Assembly (NCBI GenBank): GCA_028023455.1
Contig: JAQFVV010000022.1
Span: 9,441,100-9,505,099, forward strand
Origin: Epiperipatus broadwayi
Lineage: Eukaryota > Onychophora > Udeonychophora > Euonychophora > Peripatidae
DNA length: 64,000 nt
Direction: 5' to 3'
Position 1 is the first letter of the stretch, and every line of letters starts with the position of its first letter. The notes beneath the pieces were generated by a model. It was not told where the DNA came from. It saw only the letters and a list, made by a program, of their open reading frames with translations, and searched no databases. Shown piece by piece: positions 1 through 10,450 of this stretch. Made by a program: the position numbers and the translations under genes.

Positions 1-604
1 TGGTGTCTTTGGCTCTTTTACAACCATAGCCACCACTATCCTATTAGGCAGGATTGGTGTTAAACCATTAAGCATCACATGATCACATTTCCTATACTAG
101 CACATTAATTGTTGATAAACAGAGCAAAACTCTCCATACAGTATTGCCACCTGTGCTAAACAGATTAATCAATGGATGCCAGAAGGCTTGTGCATAAAAT
201 CCCTATCTAATGCCTACTCATCCAATATCCCCAGACTAGTTTCTGGCTTGTGGCCTTCGTCAGTGAGGAGCTTTGGATCTGAGAGCACTGCATCTAGATC
301 TTAGGATCTAATGCAACCCTCTAGCAACCACCTTTTATCTCTACTTAACTACTAAACTATGAGAATGAAATTGAAAACACAAAAAATATTTTCAATCTAA
401 GCTCAATAGCTTAAATAGTCATATGGGTCTGAACTCAGTTCAGCAACCATACATTTTGGTGTCTTTGGCTCTTTTACAACCATAGCCACCACTATCCTAT
501 TAGGCAGGATTGGTGTTAAACCATTAAGCATCACATGATCACATTTCCTATACTAGCACATTAATTGTTGATAAACAGTGCAAAACTCTCCATACAGTAT
601 TGCA
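1..604 (-). repeat. Family A ribozyme repeat, 456-bp tandem unit, 1.3 copies
   Basis: The 148 bases starting at position 1 recur almost unchanged starting at 457, giving a tandem unit of 456 bp. The second copy stops near 604. Related sequence recurs as palindromes at 20568-21030 and 33372-33838, and as degraded copies at 32243-32475 and 37886-38075. The hammerhead motif reads on the minus strand (228-269), so the unit is called minus. Positions 406-450 hold a module (TTAAATAG, CATATGG, TGAACT, AGTTCAG) shared with family B at 10300-10345. Tandem units each with a self-cleaving motif are the known layout of retrozymes. The element is cut by the window edge. Confidence 0.75.
228..269 (-). ncRNA. 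Hammerhead ribozyme motif, family A
   Basis: Read on the minus strand. Stem I pairs UCCUCA (264-269) with UGGGGA (228-233), with one G-U. The core CUGACGA is at 257-263. Stem II is GGC/GCC around CACAA, with an A-A mismatch at its base. GAA is at 241-243. ACUAGU (235-240) supplies the A15.1-U16.1 pair. The cleavage-site nucleotide is C (234), giving GUC. All core nucleotides fit the hammerhead consensus. Two stem III pairs would leave a 2-nt loop, so activity would probably need a dimer, as known for hammerheads with very short stem III. Confidence 0.65.
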
Positions 605-2437
605 TTTGTCAAAATACTTTCTTTATGGATTATATGGTATACTTTTTTGTGCTTGTTTATTTTGTAATTCCATTTACTATTGTCATTAATTTAATTCTTC
701 AAAATATATAATAATACATATGTTTTTAAATGCTTTTATTGATTTTGGAAAATTAGTTTGTTAATTTTTGATCTTTTTTAAATTTGAATGAAATTTTAAA
801 ATCAAGATTTAATATATTTAAACTCAATAGAATTGCTTGAAAATTGATATATAACTAAGTTATCTCATCCTAATCCATTTAAAACATTTATCTTTTTTAG
901 TATGTCAACTAGTTTGATAGATATAGAACAGTGGATAGGGAAAATATAAAAAATATTCAATAAGTTCATGTATCACTGATAACAATATTCTTAAAACTTT
1001 CATTTGTTTGAAATAATGATCATGAGAAGGCATTAATTTTTTTTAATTTAATAACATTTTAATTTACTTAGGATAATTACTCACAGAAATAAACAGCAGT
1101 TTTAAGAAATATGCATACAAGGATATATATATATATATTGTTGGTAATTTGATTCAATTTAATGATTTAATTAATACTCAAACTAAAATTTAAAATAAAT
1201 ATTTATTATATTTAATAAAAACATAATTTACAAGCACAGTTTTCATTAGTAAGCATCCACAGTTTGACAAAAAGTTAGAGTAATTACTTTAAAAAATAAA
1301 AATTTCATACATTTTGATGCAAATATATAAAAAAAAATTACAATATTTTAAGCAATGTGTGTACAAGGAATATATGTATTTTATTTCATAGTTTGTTTCA
1401 GTTTAATAATTTGTTTAAAACTCAAATTAAAATTTAAAGTAAACATCTACTATATTTAATAAAAACATAATTTACAAGCACAGTTTTTCTTAGTAAGCAG
1501 CTAGACATTTAAGTTGACAAAAAGTTAGAATTATTTTCAGAAATAAAGAGCAGTGAGTGGATGAAATTTCACTCATTTTGATGTCAATTTTTTTGGAGCT
1601 TAGGAGTAAAAATAAATGAAACAAATTTTCAATTTCCAAAGCAAAATGGCAGTTGCAATGGTCATTAAGTAAATAAGAATGTCCTTTGAGTAAAGAAAAA
1701 ATTTTAAATGTTGTCTTCTTAAACATACAAAATCTTAAAAATGATTTGGAATGCACATAAATTCCTCTACATCCTGTAACATTATTAGAAATTTTTTTGG
1801 AATTTCTGAATGAAAACAAATGGATAAAAACTTTCATTTTACAGGGGCAAAAAGGCAATTGGAATGATCAGTAAATAATAAAGAACTCATTTAAATTTGA
1901 AAAATGTATTCAATTGTAAAGAATTAATATATACTATAAATAATGCATTTGTATAGTTACTTGCAACAGCTACAACAGTAAAGAAATAAACTTTTAAAAA
2001 ATGCAAGAATAATTTATAGATTTGAGCCATTCTATATCATAGATTTTTTTCTATTATGACATATATCTATATAAATTCAGTGCAATGCAAAACAAACACC
2101 GTACAAAATAAGATATTGTTTGAAAAAAGAATGCAGAAATACCAGGAAAATAAAGTCTGTCAACATGAAAAACAACATAATAGTAGACTACAAAAAACAC
2201 TTAATATTTGTACAAAATATATTAAAAATAAAATAATAAAACTTTTACTAATTGAAACATACATTTATAATATAGACACTTGTATTATTATGTACACATA
2301 CTAAATATAATATATATAAGGAATATATATTTTAATTTATAGCAGAAATATCTAGTGATATATATGTCAACTATAAGTATCCTGTCAATTTAAGTACAAT
2401 ATAGTTTTACATTTTTATTTACTGTGCCTATATTAAA
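605..2437. other. AT-rich DNA, no gene seen; degenerate tandem duplication inside
   Basis: No coding signal. Positions about 1100-1290 recur at about 1355-1535 (period near 245 bp), sharing a segment with TTTACAAGCACAG and GACAAAAAGTTAGA. Short open frames here are low-complexity and show no recognisable domain. Confidence 0.6.
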
Positions 2438-2757
2438 AATTTAAAAATAATAGAGATAAAAATTATTTTTACATTAAATGTTTTTATTTACTAAGCATTA
2501 AAAAGAAAAAAAATGTTTCTTCAATGCAGTTGGGGTTTCTAGATTTAACTTGAAATGAAAGCATGGGAGAGAATGTCCAGAAATTAATTAAGTCAATTTC
2601 TATTTTTTATAACAAGGAATTGGCTTAATTAATTTCTGGACTTATTTTAAGTTAAATCTAAAATCCCCAATTGTGATTGAAGAAAAATTTTTTTTGCTCT
2701 TTAGTGCACAGTCAATAAAAAGATTTAAAAATAATTTTTCTCTATTATTTCAAATAT
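2438..2757. repeat. Inverted repeat (foldback), old
   Basis: The left arm (about 2438-2595) and right arm (about 2612-2757) are reverse complements, including TCCAGAAATTAATTAAG against CTTAATTAATTTCTGGA, with a spacer of about 15 bp. Identity is highest at the centre and falls outward. No target duplication is recognised. Confidence 0.75.
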
Positions 2758-3449
2758 TATTGAAGAAAAAGCAATCATGTAACTATTTATTGATTAGATG
2801 TGCTGACTTCTAGTGTACTAATTTTAGTTTAATTAAGGACAAAAGTCTGAAAATATAAAATTAGGAAAATTTTGGTGAATGTAAAAAACTTTTCATTTCC
2901 TTTGTTTTTTGATAATATCTGAGACTTCAGAAATATTTCTTATTATTTGAACATTATTCAAATATTCTAGTTTTATTTGTATTACCCCCCCCTTTATATT
3001 TGGTTTTTTAGTTCATTTGTCATGTTGAATATTTGTAGAAATATGTAAGTAGTCAGTTAATGTAAATTCTGATCATCATCATTTTCAATTTTTATTGATT
3101 CATTGCAGGTTAAAGGTCTCTCCAAGTTTAATTTAGTTTCTCCAAACTTTTAGCTTCTTTTCTCCACATTGTGCCAACAAACTTTCTTATTTCATCCATA
3201 TATTTTGTATATGGTCTCTTTTTAGGTCTTTACAAGTCTTAACATTTTGTTTAAGACTTCAACAGTTTATCTGTTATCATTTCTTTCAGAAACATATCCC
3301 ACTTAGCTTTATTTAGTTATTTAACTTTTTTTATTGATATCAAAATACTTGTTTGTTTTCTCACAAAGTATATCATTTTTTATTCCTTCCCGTTAATCTT
3401 AACATACATCTCTCCATATTTTTTGAATGATTTAAAATCTCTATTATAA
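2758..3449. other. AT-rich DNA, nothing recognised
   Basis: No open frame of note, no repeat partner found in the window and no RNA-like structure seen by eye. Confidence 0.5.
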
Positions 3450-5540
3450 CAATCGGAAGTAAGTGGAGATCGAATCTAAATGCAAAAACAATATCTGCAA
3501 CTACCAGGGCGCCATCTAGGCATTTGAGCCTAGAAAAAATTATAAAGTAGGCAGATACGCGCTGTTAAGATTCCACTTTATTTAAATATTCCGATCGTTA
3601 GCCCAAGTCACTAGCTCAGTGGAGAAGCAGAGATAATAAAATATAAATTTTATATCTTAAATATAAAAGAATAAAAGCCACTGCCAGAAATTAACACATA
3701 AAAATATTTATTTACGCACATATAAAATAACATTTAAATTTTGAGGAATAAATTCAACATTTTAGATTTTTCTATTAATCTTTTAATTTTACATTTAACT
3801 AAGTTTCAATGAGTTTAATATTTTATTTAGATAGTCAAGTATGAATAGACTAAAATATTCTTCCCTGATTTAACCTTAGGCAACAAATTTCGCAATCAAA
3901 CTGGTGCCAATCCATCTGATACATTCATGTATTCAATGTAGCATGATACGACAACACAAGATACTATACTGTCAGGAATGTACATCTGATCAGTAAGTAG
4001 ATTAGAGAAGACATTGTCTCTCCACCAACAGGAATGTGACATCTGTTGGCGAGTAGAACAATAAACATAAAACTCCATAGGAATGGACTGCGGTCCTTGG
4101 CCGTCTTACAAATCCATCCATAGGCAAACAGAGGGTGTGTGGCGTATATCTATAATCCTGCCCATAGCGGATCTCATACTACATCTACAATTACACAAAT
4201 ATATCCAATCCATTGAACCAATTCAACTACGAAATGAATAACCTAAGATTACCCTCCCTTAATATAACTTTACAAAACTATATAGCCATTCACACCCGAC
4301 TTAAATTTAACATTTAAATACGTTCGCACAGATTTGTTTAAAAAATGTTGGGTATAGATCGATTACATAGATTCCACGGTCAAAAACATTTCAAAATAAA
4401 CATAAACGATCAAAATACAAAATTATTGATACCGACAATTGCAGAGGGAAATTTATAAGTAACCCAATAGTATTCACCATAAGATACTTGCGTTGTCACC
4501 AATAACTTAAAGGACATCCGAATAAATACATTTTAGATACCGTACGGTATCATTATTTATCGAATGTCTATATTTTGATCAAATATGAAAACCAAAATAT
4601 AATTAACCACAAACGAATCCATGCAAGCGTCTATAAACAACTTAAATTTCATGCATTTAAATAATCTTTACAATAAGAAAAAAAAATGGAAATGATGTTT
4701 ATCAATCGGAAAACATATAAAATTAAACATTATTAATTTGATTTAAAAACTTACAAAAGTCAGATAAGAGTCCGTTTTAACATTTAAGTTGGCTTGTTTA
4801 TCAATTTGTAAAACTTGACGAAAGTTCTTAATTGATTTTAATAATTGTTCATTTCATATAGCTTATGGTAGAAGAGTCCAGGTTTCTGCTTTTAATTCCC
4901 GCGACGCCTCCATTGGAAGATAATGTTCTGGAGATGGCAATAGCTGGTTCAAGGTATCACAGTCTTTTCATTTTTCTTTTTTAAATAGAGAGTGTGGTAT
5001 GTGCGTCCTACCGCATCTCTCAAACACACAACGCTGGAACTCAATATTTCTCTTTTTATAGTAAATCTCCAGATTGAATGAACAAAGACGTCACTAATCC
5101 AAATTTTCGTTCGGGTCCGGGCTGAGGCTTGGTGCTTCCATTGGTCAAGCTAAAATCTCTTTATTCTCTTATCTAATTTACTCTCTGACTTTTTAATTAG
5201 ACAGCTTTTGGATAATTAATAAACAATCATTTCCATTTACAGATTACAGGAATTAATTAATTAATACCTGTTTTTATTTTTACTTACGTTATTTCTTTTT
5301 TAAACTATTTTTATATTTAAATCTTTTTTTATAAAAAAAAATACATTCAAATACCTTTTTTTATTTATTAAAAAAAATATTTTTAAAGTTTAGCATCTGT
5401 GCGAATATATACGTTTAACAAACATTTTAATTTTAGCGTTTAGTTTTTTTTTTCTTTTTAATACACTTATTTTTATATGCGAACTTAAAAGTTTTTATTT
5501 CCATTTAATGTAACGACATATTTATATATCGTTACACTAT
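3450..5540 (-). other. Less AT-rich, CpG-containing segment; possible LTR or promoter region
   Basis: This segment differs from its surroundings: several CpG dinucleotides, GC-rich patches (3500-3535, 4080-4160, 4900-4920, 5000-5040) and no partner elsewhere in the window. On the minus strand a terminus-like palindrome TGTAACG...CGTTACA (5509-5536) resembles the ends of some Gypsy LTRs. A TATA-like TATAAAAAGA lies at 5051-5060 and a short ATG frame starts near 4916. Near 3496-3512 is CTACCAGGGCGCCATC, loosely CTCF-like. I could not find the other LTR end, a primer binding site or a polyprotein. It may be a decayed LTR, a host promoter, or both. Confidence 0.35.
5051..5060 (-). promoter_or_regulatory. 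TATA-box-like site
   Basis: The minus strand reads TATAAAAAGA, followed by a less AT-rich stretch with CpGs that could be a transcribed leader. It is a short match in AT-rich DNA and only the local composition change makes it notable. Confidence 0.25.
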
Positions 5541-7111
5541 ATTGTCTTTTTGTTGAGTGTCCAACTCCAAGTGTGTTTTATAAGCAAGAAGATGGCATAT
5601 TCCTTTTTAAGTTATTTCTATCGAAAGTGCTCTATCCAAATTTAATTCTAGGCAAGTACTACTTAATGTTTGCGCTAATTGACCAACACAATACAAACAT
5701 TTTTTTAGTAGGAATGAAGTAGAAAACATTATTTTTTGTTTACGCATATATTTTAGAAAAAATAAAAAATCAAGTTTGATAATTCAAAATAGAAACATAT
5801 ATTGAAAAACACAAGTATATACATTTCTTTAAGAATCTTTATTTCCTCTCTTTTAAATCTTGTAAAAATTATATATTTTTAAAAATGGATAGATATTAAA
5901 TATTTATTTCTCTTCTTCATATAAAATGAATTTCTGTTTTTTTCTAACTTTTCATTTTTTTTTTATTTTAAAAATTACATTTAAATTTTTAAAATGTTAG
6001 CAGATAAAAAAGAAAATGCAAAATCTTCCTCATCAAAGCCTTCTGATTAGATATTGTCAGAAACTACTTGGCAATCAAAAATTTTATTATTTCATAATTA
6101 ATCATTTTAGTTTTTTTTTAATTTAATGTGTCTGGTAAAAATAAAAAATATTAGTATGTTTACTGTGTTAATTCAAATATTAAAAGTTAAAACAACTCAT
6201 TGTTAACTTACAGCGGTACAAAGGATTCTTCAACAGCCATCTAAAGTGGAAGTTCTTACCAGGTTTTCCAAATTCTAGATTGTGCTGCTTTAAAAGTTTT
6301 TTATCATTATTTTATCAGCTAGTTATAAATATCTAGATACCCATTTTCTGAGCAGTTTTGGATAGTTATGAACTAACTGAAAAATGTTATAAGCATGGCA
6401 GGAAAATATGATATCTATTATATCATGAGTCTCTGTTATTACTTATTGTATTTTTTTCAAAATATGATGAATGTAAAACATGTTTTATCTAAGTACCTAC
6501 ATAAACCAATACCTCATCATTCTATGCTCACACATTTAAATATGTGTGTGAGTATGCATTTTTTATAAGGAAAAAGAGAACCATGAACTTGGTATTTAGA
6601 TGTGTTTAATATTTTCTCATAATTGGTGATGGTTATATCATTTTACAAACATATATTTTCTAATTATAGTTAATATTATGAAACACTAACCAGATTATCT
6701 TAATCTTACATTTCTTTCAATTAAGAATAGTTAGCCATTCAATTATTGAAAAATATTGAAATGGTGAATTGGGTTTTAGATACAACCAAATAGGGGGGAA
6801 AAAATTCTGTATTGCATGGAAGATCTTAAAGCACTCTACATATGAATCCTAACTTATAAGGCATGATAATTGTCTATTACTTCAAGAGATTTTTTTCCAC
6901 AAGATTATATTTAAAAAAAGAACATCTTATAATAGAAATCTAAATTTAGAATGGAGGAATTTTAATATTGTGGAGACTTTGTAATAACAAGTGATATTAT
7001 AATGGTACATATACAAAGATATTTTTAATGATTTGTGTTTGTATATATAAGAAATATTTTGGGGGTTACACCATGTATTATTTTGTATTAATTCTTAATG
7101 TTTGTTTTTTT
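5541..7111. other. AT-rich DNA, nothing recognised
   Basis: No coding region, tRNA-like box or repeat partner was found. Homopolymer A/T tracts only. Confidence 0.5.
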
Positions 7112-7715
7112 TCTCTGTGATGAAAGTTTATTTATCAAAAAAAAAAAAAAAAACAGATACAAATACAGTTAAAAAAAGGTTTACAAGGTAGTGATTATAT
7201 GGTAAATTGAAATTTCAGGAGCAACATGGTAAGAGGGGAGTGTGTAGTCCAGGCCAGTCCAAGATGCATGTCTTCATTGATCAAACACTGCATGGGGCAC
7301 AAACATTTAAATGATTGAGTTCTATGACAGAGGCTGAGAGGATGGGAATTGGAGGATTGCCTAAGTGTCTGTAAGGAGTGGAGGTGGGGTTAGTTTGATA
7401 TCTCTGGTTTTGAGAGAGTGAATTAGGTCCAATAGTTTTTGATTCACTGAGTGTACTTTCTGGTCAAAAATAATAGCACATTGGAGCAACCAGAGTGCAT
7501 AGATGAGGAAAACTGATAGTCTAATAGTTGCAAAGACCCCTGTTTCTATGGATTCTTGGAGGTTGAAGATGGTGTTCCTGTGCGAGGAAAGGCAGGAGTT
7601 GATGACATGTCTCACTCCAAGCAGAAAGGGACATTTAAATAGGAAGTTCTGGAGGGTTTCATTGTCAGTTTTACAGAGCTGGCATAGGGGAGAGATCTTG
7701 GTTAAATATCAATGG
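7112..7715 (-). mobile_element. 3' end of non-LTR retrotransposon, family K, 5'-truncated
   Basis: Closely matches 61803-62530 on the same strand. On the minus strand it encodes the C-terminal end of a LINE ORF2 (core VRHVINSCLSSHRNTIFNLQ), then a 3' UTR that ends near 7112 with AATAAACTTTCATCA. The same terminus ends the plus-strand insert at 49166-50363. The upstream reverse transcriptase is missing, as expected from 5' truncation during target-primed integration. The frame is shifted relative to the 62-kb copy, so it is a relic. Confidence 0.7.
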
Positions 7716-8208
7716 TGATGAAATAATATCCACCATTGACAACATCAAGTTTTTAAAGAAAAACTATTAGATCTGAAGTAGTAACAAGTTTGAGCATAAA
7801 GTAAATAACAGTTACTCTTGTATATATTTATAATTGATTATTCCGAATACTTGGTTTATTTTCATCAGTCTCACCATGTGTGTATATATATTCATAGAAA
7901 TAATGCATAATGTTAGCTTTTCTTTATGGGGATTCCTTTTGAATGGACTGCTAAATTCAAGATTTTCTTTATTCAAAAGGGGAATGTGCTTGAAAGAATG
8001 TAGCTATGAGGTGTTTAAAATATTTGATATATATATTTACATAATAAATTGGCTGAAACATTTTGAATGTTGGCTAAAGAAAAGTTTATTACATGTATTT
8101 ATTTTTATTAAACGTAGCTGAGCGCCCTTTTGCTTTAGAAAACAAAATTCATAACACTCTTGGGTTGGCTGGATATACTGCAGTTTTTATTAATAAAATA
8201 CTAATTAT

Positions 8209-8310
8209 GTCAAGCGTTGGGGGTCAAGAGGTCAGCACAGCTGCCTTACAAGCAGTTGTCCCAGATTAGCGGATTTGCTTCCCGGCCGATGCTATGACAC
8301 ATGAAAAAAA
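8209..8310 (+). mobile_element. tRNA-derived SINE S, subfamily 2
   Basis: Has an A-box-like GGTCAAGAGGTCAGC, a B-box-like GATTTGCTTCCC and the family end GATGCTATGACACATG plus an A tract. It is flanked by imperfect 13-bp duplications (AAATACTAATTAT and AAATACTGATTAT), the mark of LINE-driven insertion. About 100 bp long, nearly all tRNA-like. Confidence 0.85.
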
Positions 8311-8401
8311 ATACTGATTATTTCAATTAGCTATTTAAATATTCCACTTGTTTGAGAGTATACTGGGTTTTTTTTTGTTAATGATGTTGTTATAGCTAAC
8401 A

Positions 8402-8507
8402 ACAAGCGCTGTTAGCCGAGAGGTTATCGCGGCTGCCTTGCAACGTAGTTGGTTGCAGACGGTTGTGGGTTCGCGTCCCGGCTGGTGCTATGACATATGG
8501 GAAAAAA
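8402..8507 (+). mobile_element. tRNA-derived SINE S, subfamily 1
   Basis: A box TTAGCCGAGAGGTTATCGC, B box GGGTTCGCGTCCC and end GGTGCTATGACATATG plus an A tract. Subfamily 1 has GTTGGTTGCAGACGG between the boxes; subfamily 2 has TGTCCCGGGTTAG. It lies in the loop of the 8036-8752 inverted repeat. Confidence 0.85.
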
Positions 8508-9036
8508 AAAACAATCATGTCATTAACAAAAAAAAAAACAGTAACCAACTCTCAGGCAAATGGAATATTTAAATAGTACTGTATAATGAGTAATTCGTCA
8601 ATAAATACAGCAGCATATTCAACACAATCCACAAGTGTTATGAATCTGGCTTTCTAAAGTGCTCAGCTATGTTTAATAAAAATAAATTCATGTAATAAAC
8701 CTTTCCTTTAGCCAACTTTCGAAACATTTCGACCAATTTATTATAAACAAAAATGAAAAAGATAACAATGAATATATTCATATACATGTGATAAAGATAT
8801 TTTTTTCTTTATGAAGGACTTTTCCAAAATCAAAGCTTTTAAATAATTTTGAGAATCACAAATGCTTTGTATTTTTTTATTGCTAAATTATTTGTCATGT
8901 TTCAACTATTTTAAGTTATCATTATCAATCAATTAAAATAAAATAAGTAGTATGTAATATAACGATGGTTTATAACTGCAATGCAGGCTTATTGTATACC
9001 TGTATCAATATATGTAATATATAGAGTATATGAATA

Positions 9037-9383
9037 CAGACGTTCACACAACCTACCGCTCTCCACTCTATCTCATAACAATCTTGGCCTCGGGGTGGTC
9101 TTTGAATGTTCCATCATCAGATTTTCAATTGGATGAACTGTTGAAGAGCTGAATTGTGGAGTGGATTGTGGCCTGTCCATTAAAGTATGAAGATTGGCTA
9201 TCTTAATATAAAGCTGAGTACTGATTATATATATGTGTGAGGATAGTAATCTAGACTAACTGATGATTGCTGGTTTAGCATGAAATGCATATATTAATGA
9301 TTATTTATCATTTCAATATATATGTGTTCAAGTGTATCAGTGTTATGAATAGAGTGGAGAGTGGTGGGTCATGTGAAAGTCCG
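9037..9383 (+). repeat. Family E element with terminal inverted repeats and hammerhead
   Basis: Both ends carry inverted repeats of about 45 bp (left about 9037-9081 with CTACCGCTCTCCACTCTAT; right about 9340-9383 with ATAGAGTGGAGAGTGGTGGG). The interior matches 45185-45455 (for example GCCTGTCCATTAAAG and TTGGCTATCTTAATATAAA). It encodes the hammerhead at 9254-9299. No target duplication is clear. Terminal inverted repeats plus a ribozyme is an unusual pairing. Confidence 0.7.
9254..9299 (+). ncRNA. Hammerhead ribozyme motif, family E copy 1
   Basis: CUGAUGA is at 9260-9266. Stem II UGCU/AGCA (9268-9271, 9277-9280) encloses GGUUU above a U-U mismatch. GAA is at 9282-9284. Stem III is AU (9285-9286) with AU (9291-9292) around GCAU. 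A9293 is the cleavage-site nucleotide. Stem I pairs ACUAA with UUAAU with one mismatch. Core nucleotides are intact. The 45-kb copy has the same layout with different stem bases. Confidence 0.65.
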
Positions 9384-10091
9384 TGATTGTTTATGTGTAA
9401 TAAATTGTACACAAGAAACAAATAGTAAGTGTGTTTAGATGAAAATATTTATTTGTTTTAATAACATTTAAACATGTGTACTATTATGCATATTTCAAAA
9501 TGCATTACTTATTATGTGCAGACATTTAACATTTCTCATAATATATATATAATTTTCAAGAGGTGATGAAATTTCTAATTAATCTTATTGTTCAGTCACA
9601 AAGCAGACAGAAATGAAACCAATATTATTAACAAGGAGGAAAATCATCAACAAAAAATCATTAGCATCATTAACAAAAAGGAAAACAGTATCTAACTCTC
9701 GATTTTATCTCCAGCTTTACAAATGCCATACCCATATTTTTTTACTAATAAATAATTCGGGCTGCAGATAAATCAGTTTTTTTCTTTGAGTAATTTTTAT
9801 CTGCTTTGTGGTTAAGTGTGTGAGATGTTTAAGTACATTTAATATAAATGACATTTGGAGATTTCATTTTCTAAAAATTATATAATGGCATTCCTTTAAT
9901 TACATTATTATATATATTGATATTTTTTCTATATATTTTTGTAATCATACAATTTTAAATAATTTAAATATCTCAAATAAATTCAGTAAGGAAAATGTCA
10001 TCACATATTAATAAATCTGTACATTTTGAACTATTTTATAGTGAGTATTACTGTGAAGAAAAAAACAACAATATATGATATATATATAGAG
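9384..10091. other. AT-rich DNA with one repeat fragment
   Basis: Positions 9655-9705 repeat part of the 8.5-kb inverted repeat arm (CATTAACAAAAAGGAAAACAG, slightly diverged). Nothing else recognised. Confidence 0.45.
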
Positions 10092-10450
10092 AGAGCTTGC
10101 TAAATAAGCTCTTAACAAACTTTGCAGAATATCCCCAACCCAGAATGGTTTCTGCTACTGGCATCCTTAGTGAGGTGCTAGGATATTCAAGCATTAGATT
10201 AAAAATACCAGGACAAGCCCAGCACTTTATCTAATGTATAACTTATTAACTAGAAAATCTGAAATTTTCAGACACCCGTATGTCTTCCAATCCAGCTGTC
10301 TCACTTAAATAGCCATATGGGACTGAACTAAGTTCAGATACACCATATAATAATGGTTTAAGCAATATAAAATTGCCAAAGCCTTAATAGCAAAAATAAA
10401 ATTACAAAAAAATGCAAGCTTATTAAATTAGGTCATGTGACTCTGACTTA
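10092..10450 (-). repeat. Family B ribozyme repeat, decayed copy
   Basis: Shares with 29807-30126 the end AAATAAGCTCTTAACAA and an end segment with AAATTAGGTCATGTGAC, plus the CTTAAATAG...CATATGGG module found in families A and B. The hammerhead region (about 10133-10176, minus) reads CUAAGGA then stem II UGC/GCA around CAGUA then GAAACC, so G5 has changed and the cleavage side is damaged. The stem II bases differ from other copies but still pair. Confidence 0.65.

Larger units (their letters stand above)
8036..8752. repeat. Long inverted repeat carrying two SINEs
   Basis: The left arm (about 8036-8393, excluding the first SINE) and right arm (about 8512-8752) are reverse complements, sharing GTTGGCTAAAG, TTATTTTTATTAAAC, ATAGCTGAGC and TATTTAAATATTCCA. 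One SINE (8209-8310) sits in the left arm with its own target duplication, so it arrived after the palindrome formed. A second (8402-8507) fills the loop. A fragment of the same arm recurs at 9655-9705. Confidence 0.75.

Noticed and set aside
1490-1858. 122-codon open frame on minus
   Set aside because: Lies in a degenerate AT-rich duplicated region; low-complexity F/L/K/S translation with no domain or codon signal.
3496-3512. CTCF binding site
   Set aside because: Resembles the core but lacks two G of AGGGGGCGC; not enough to call in an unknown species.
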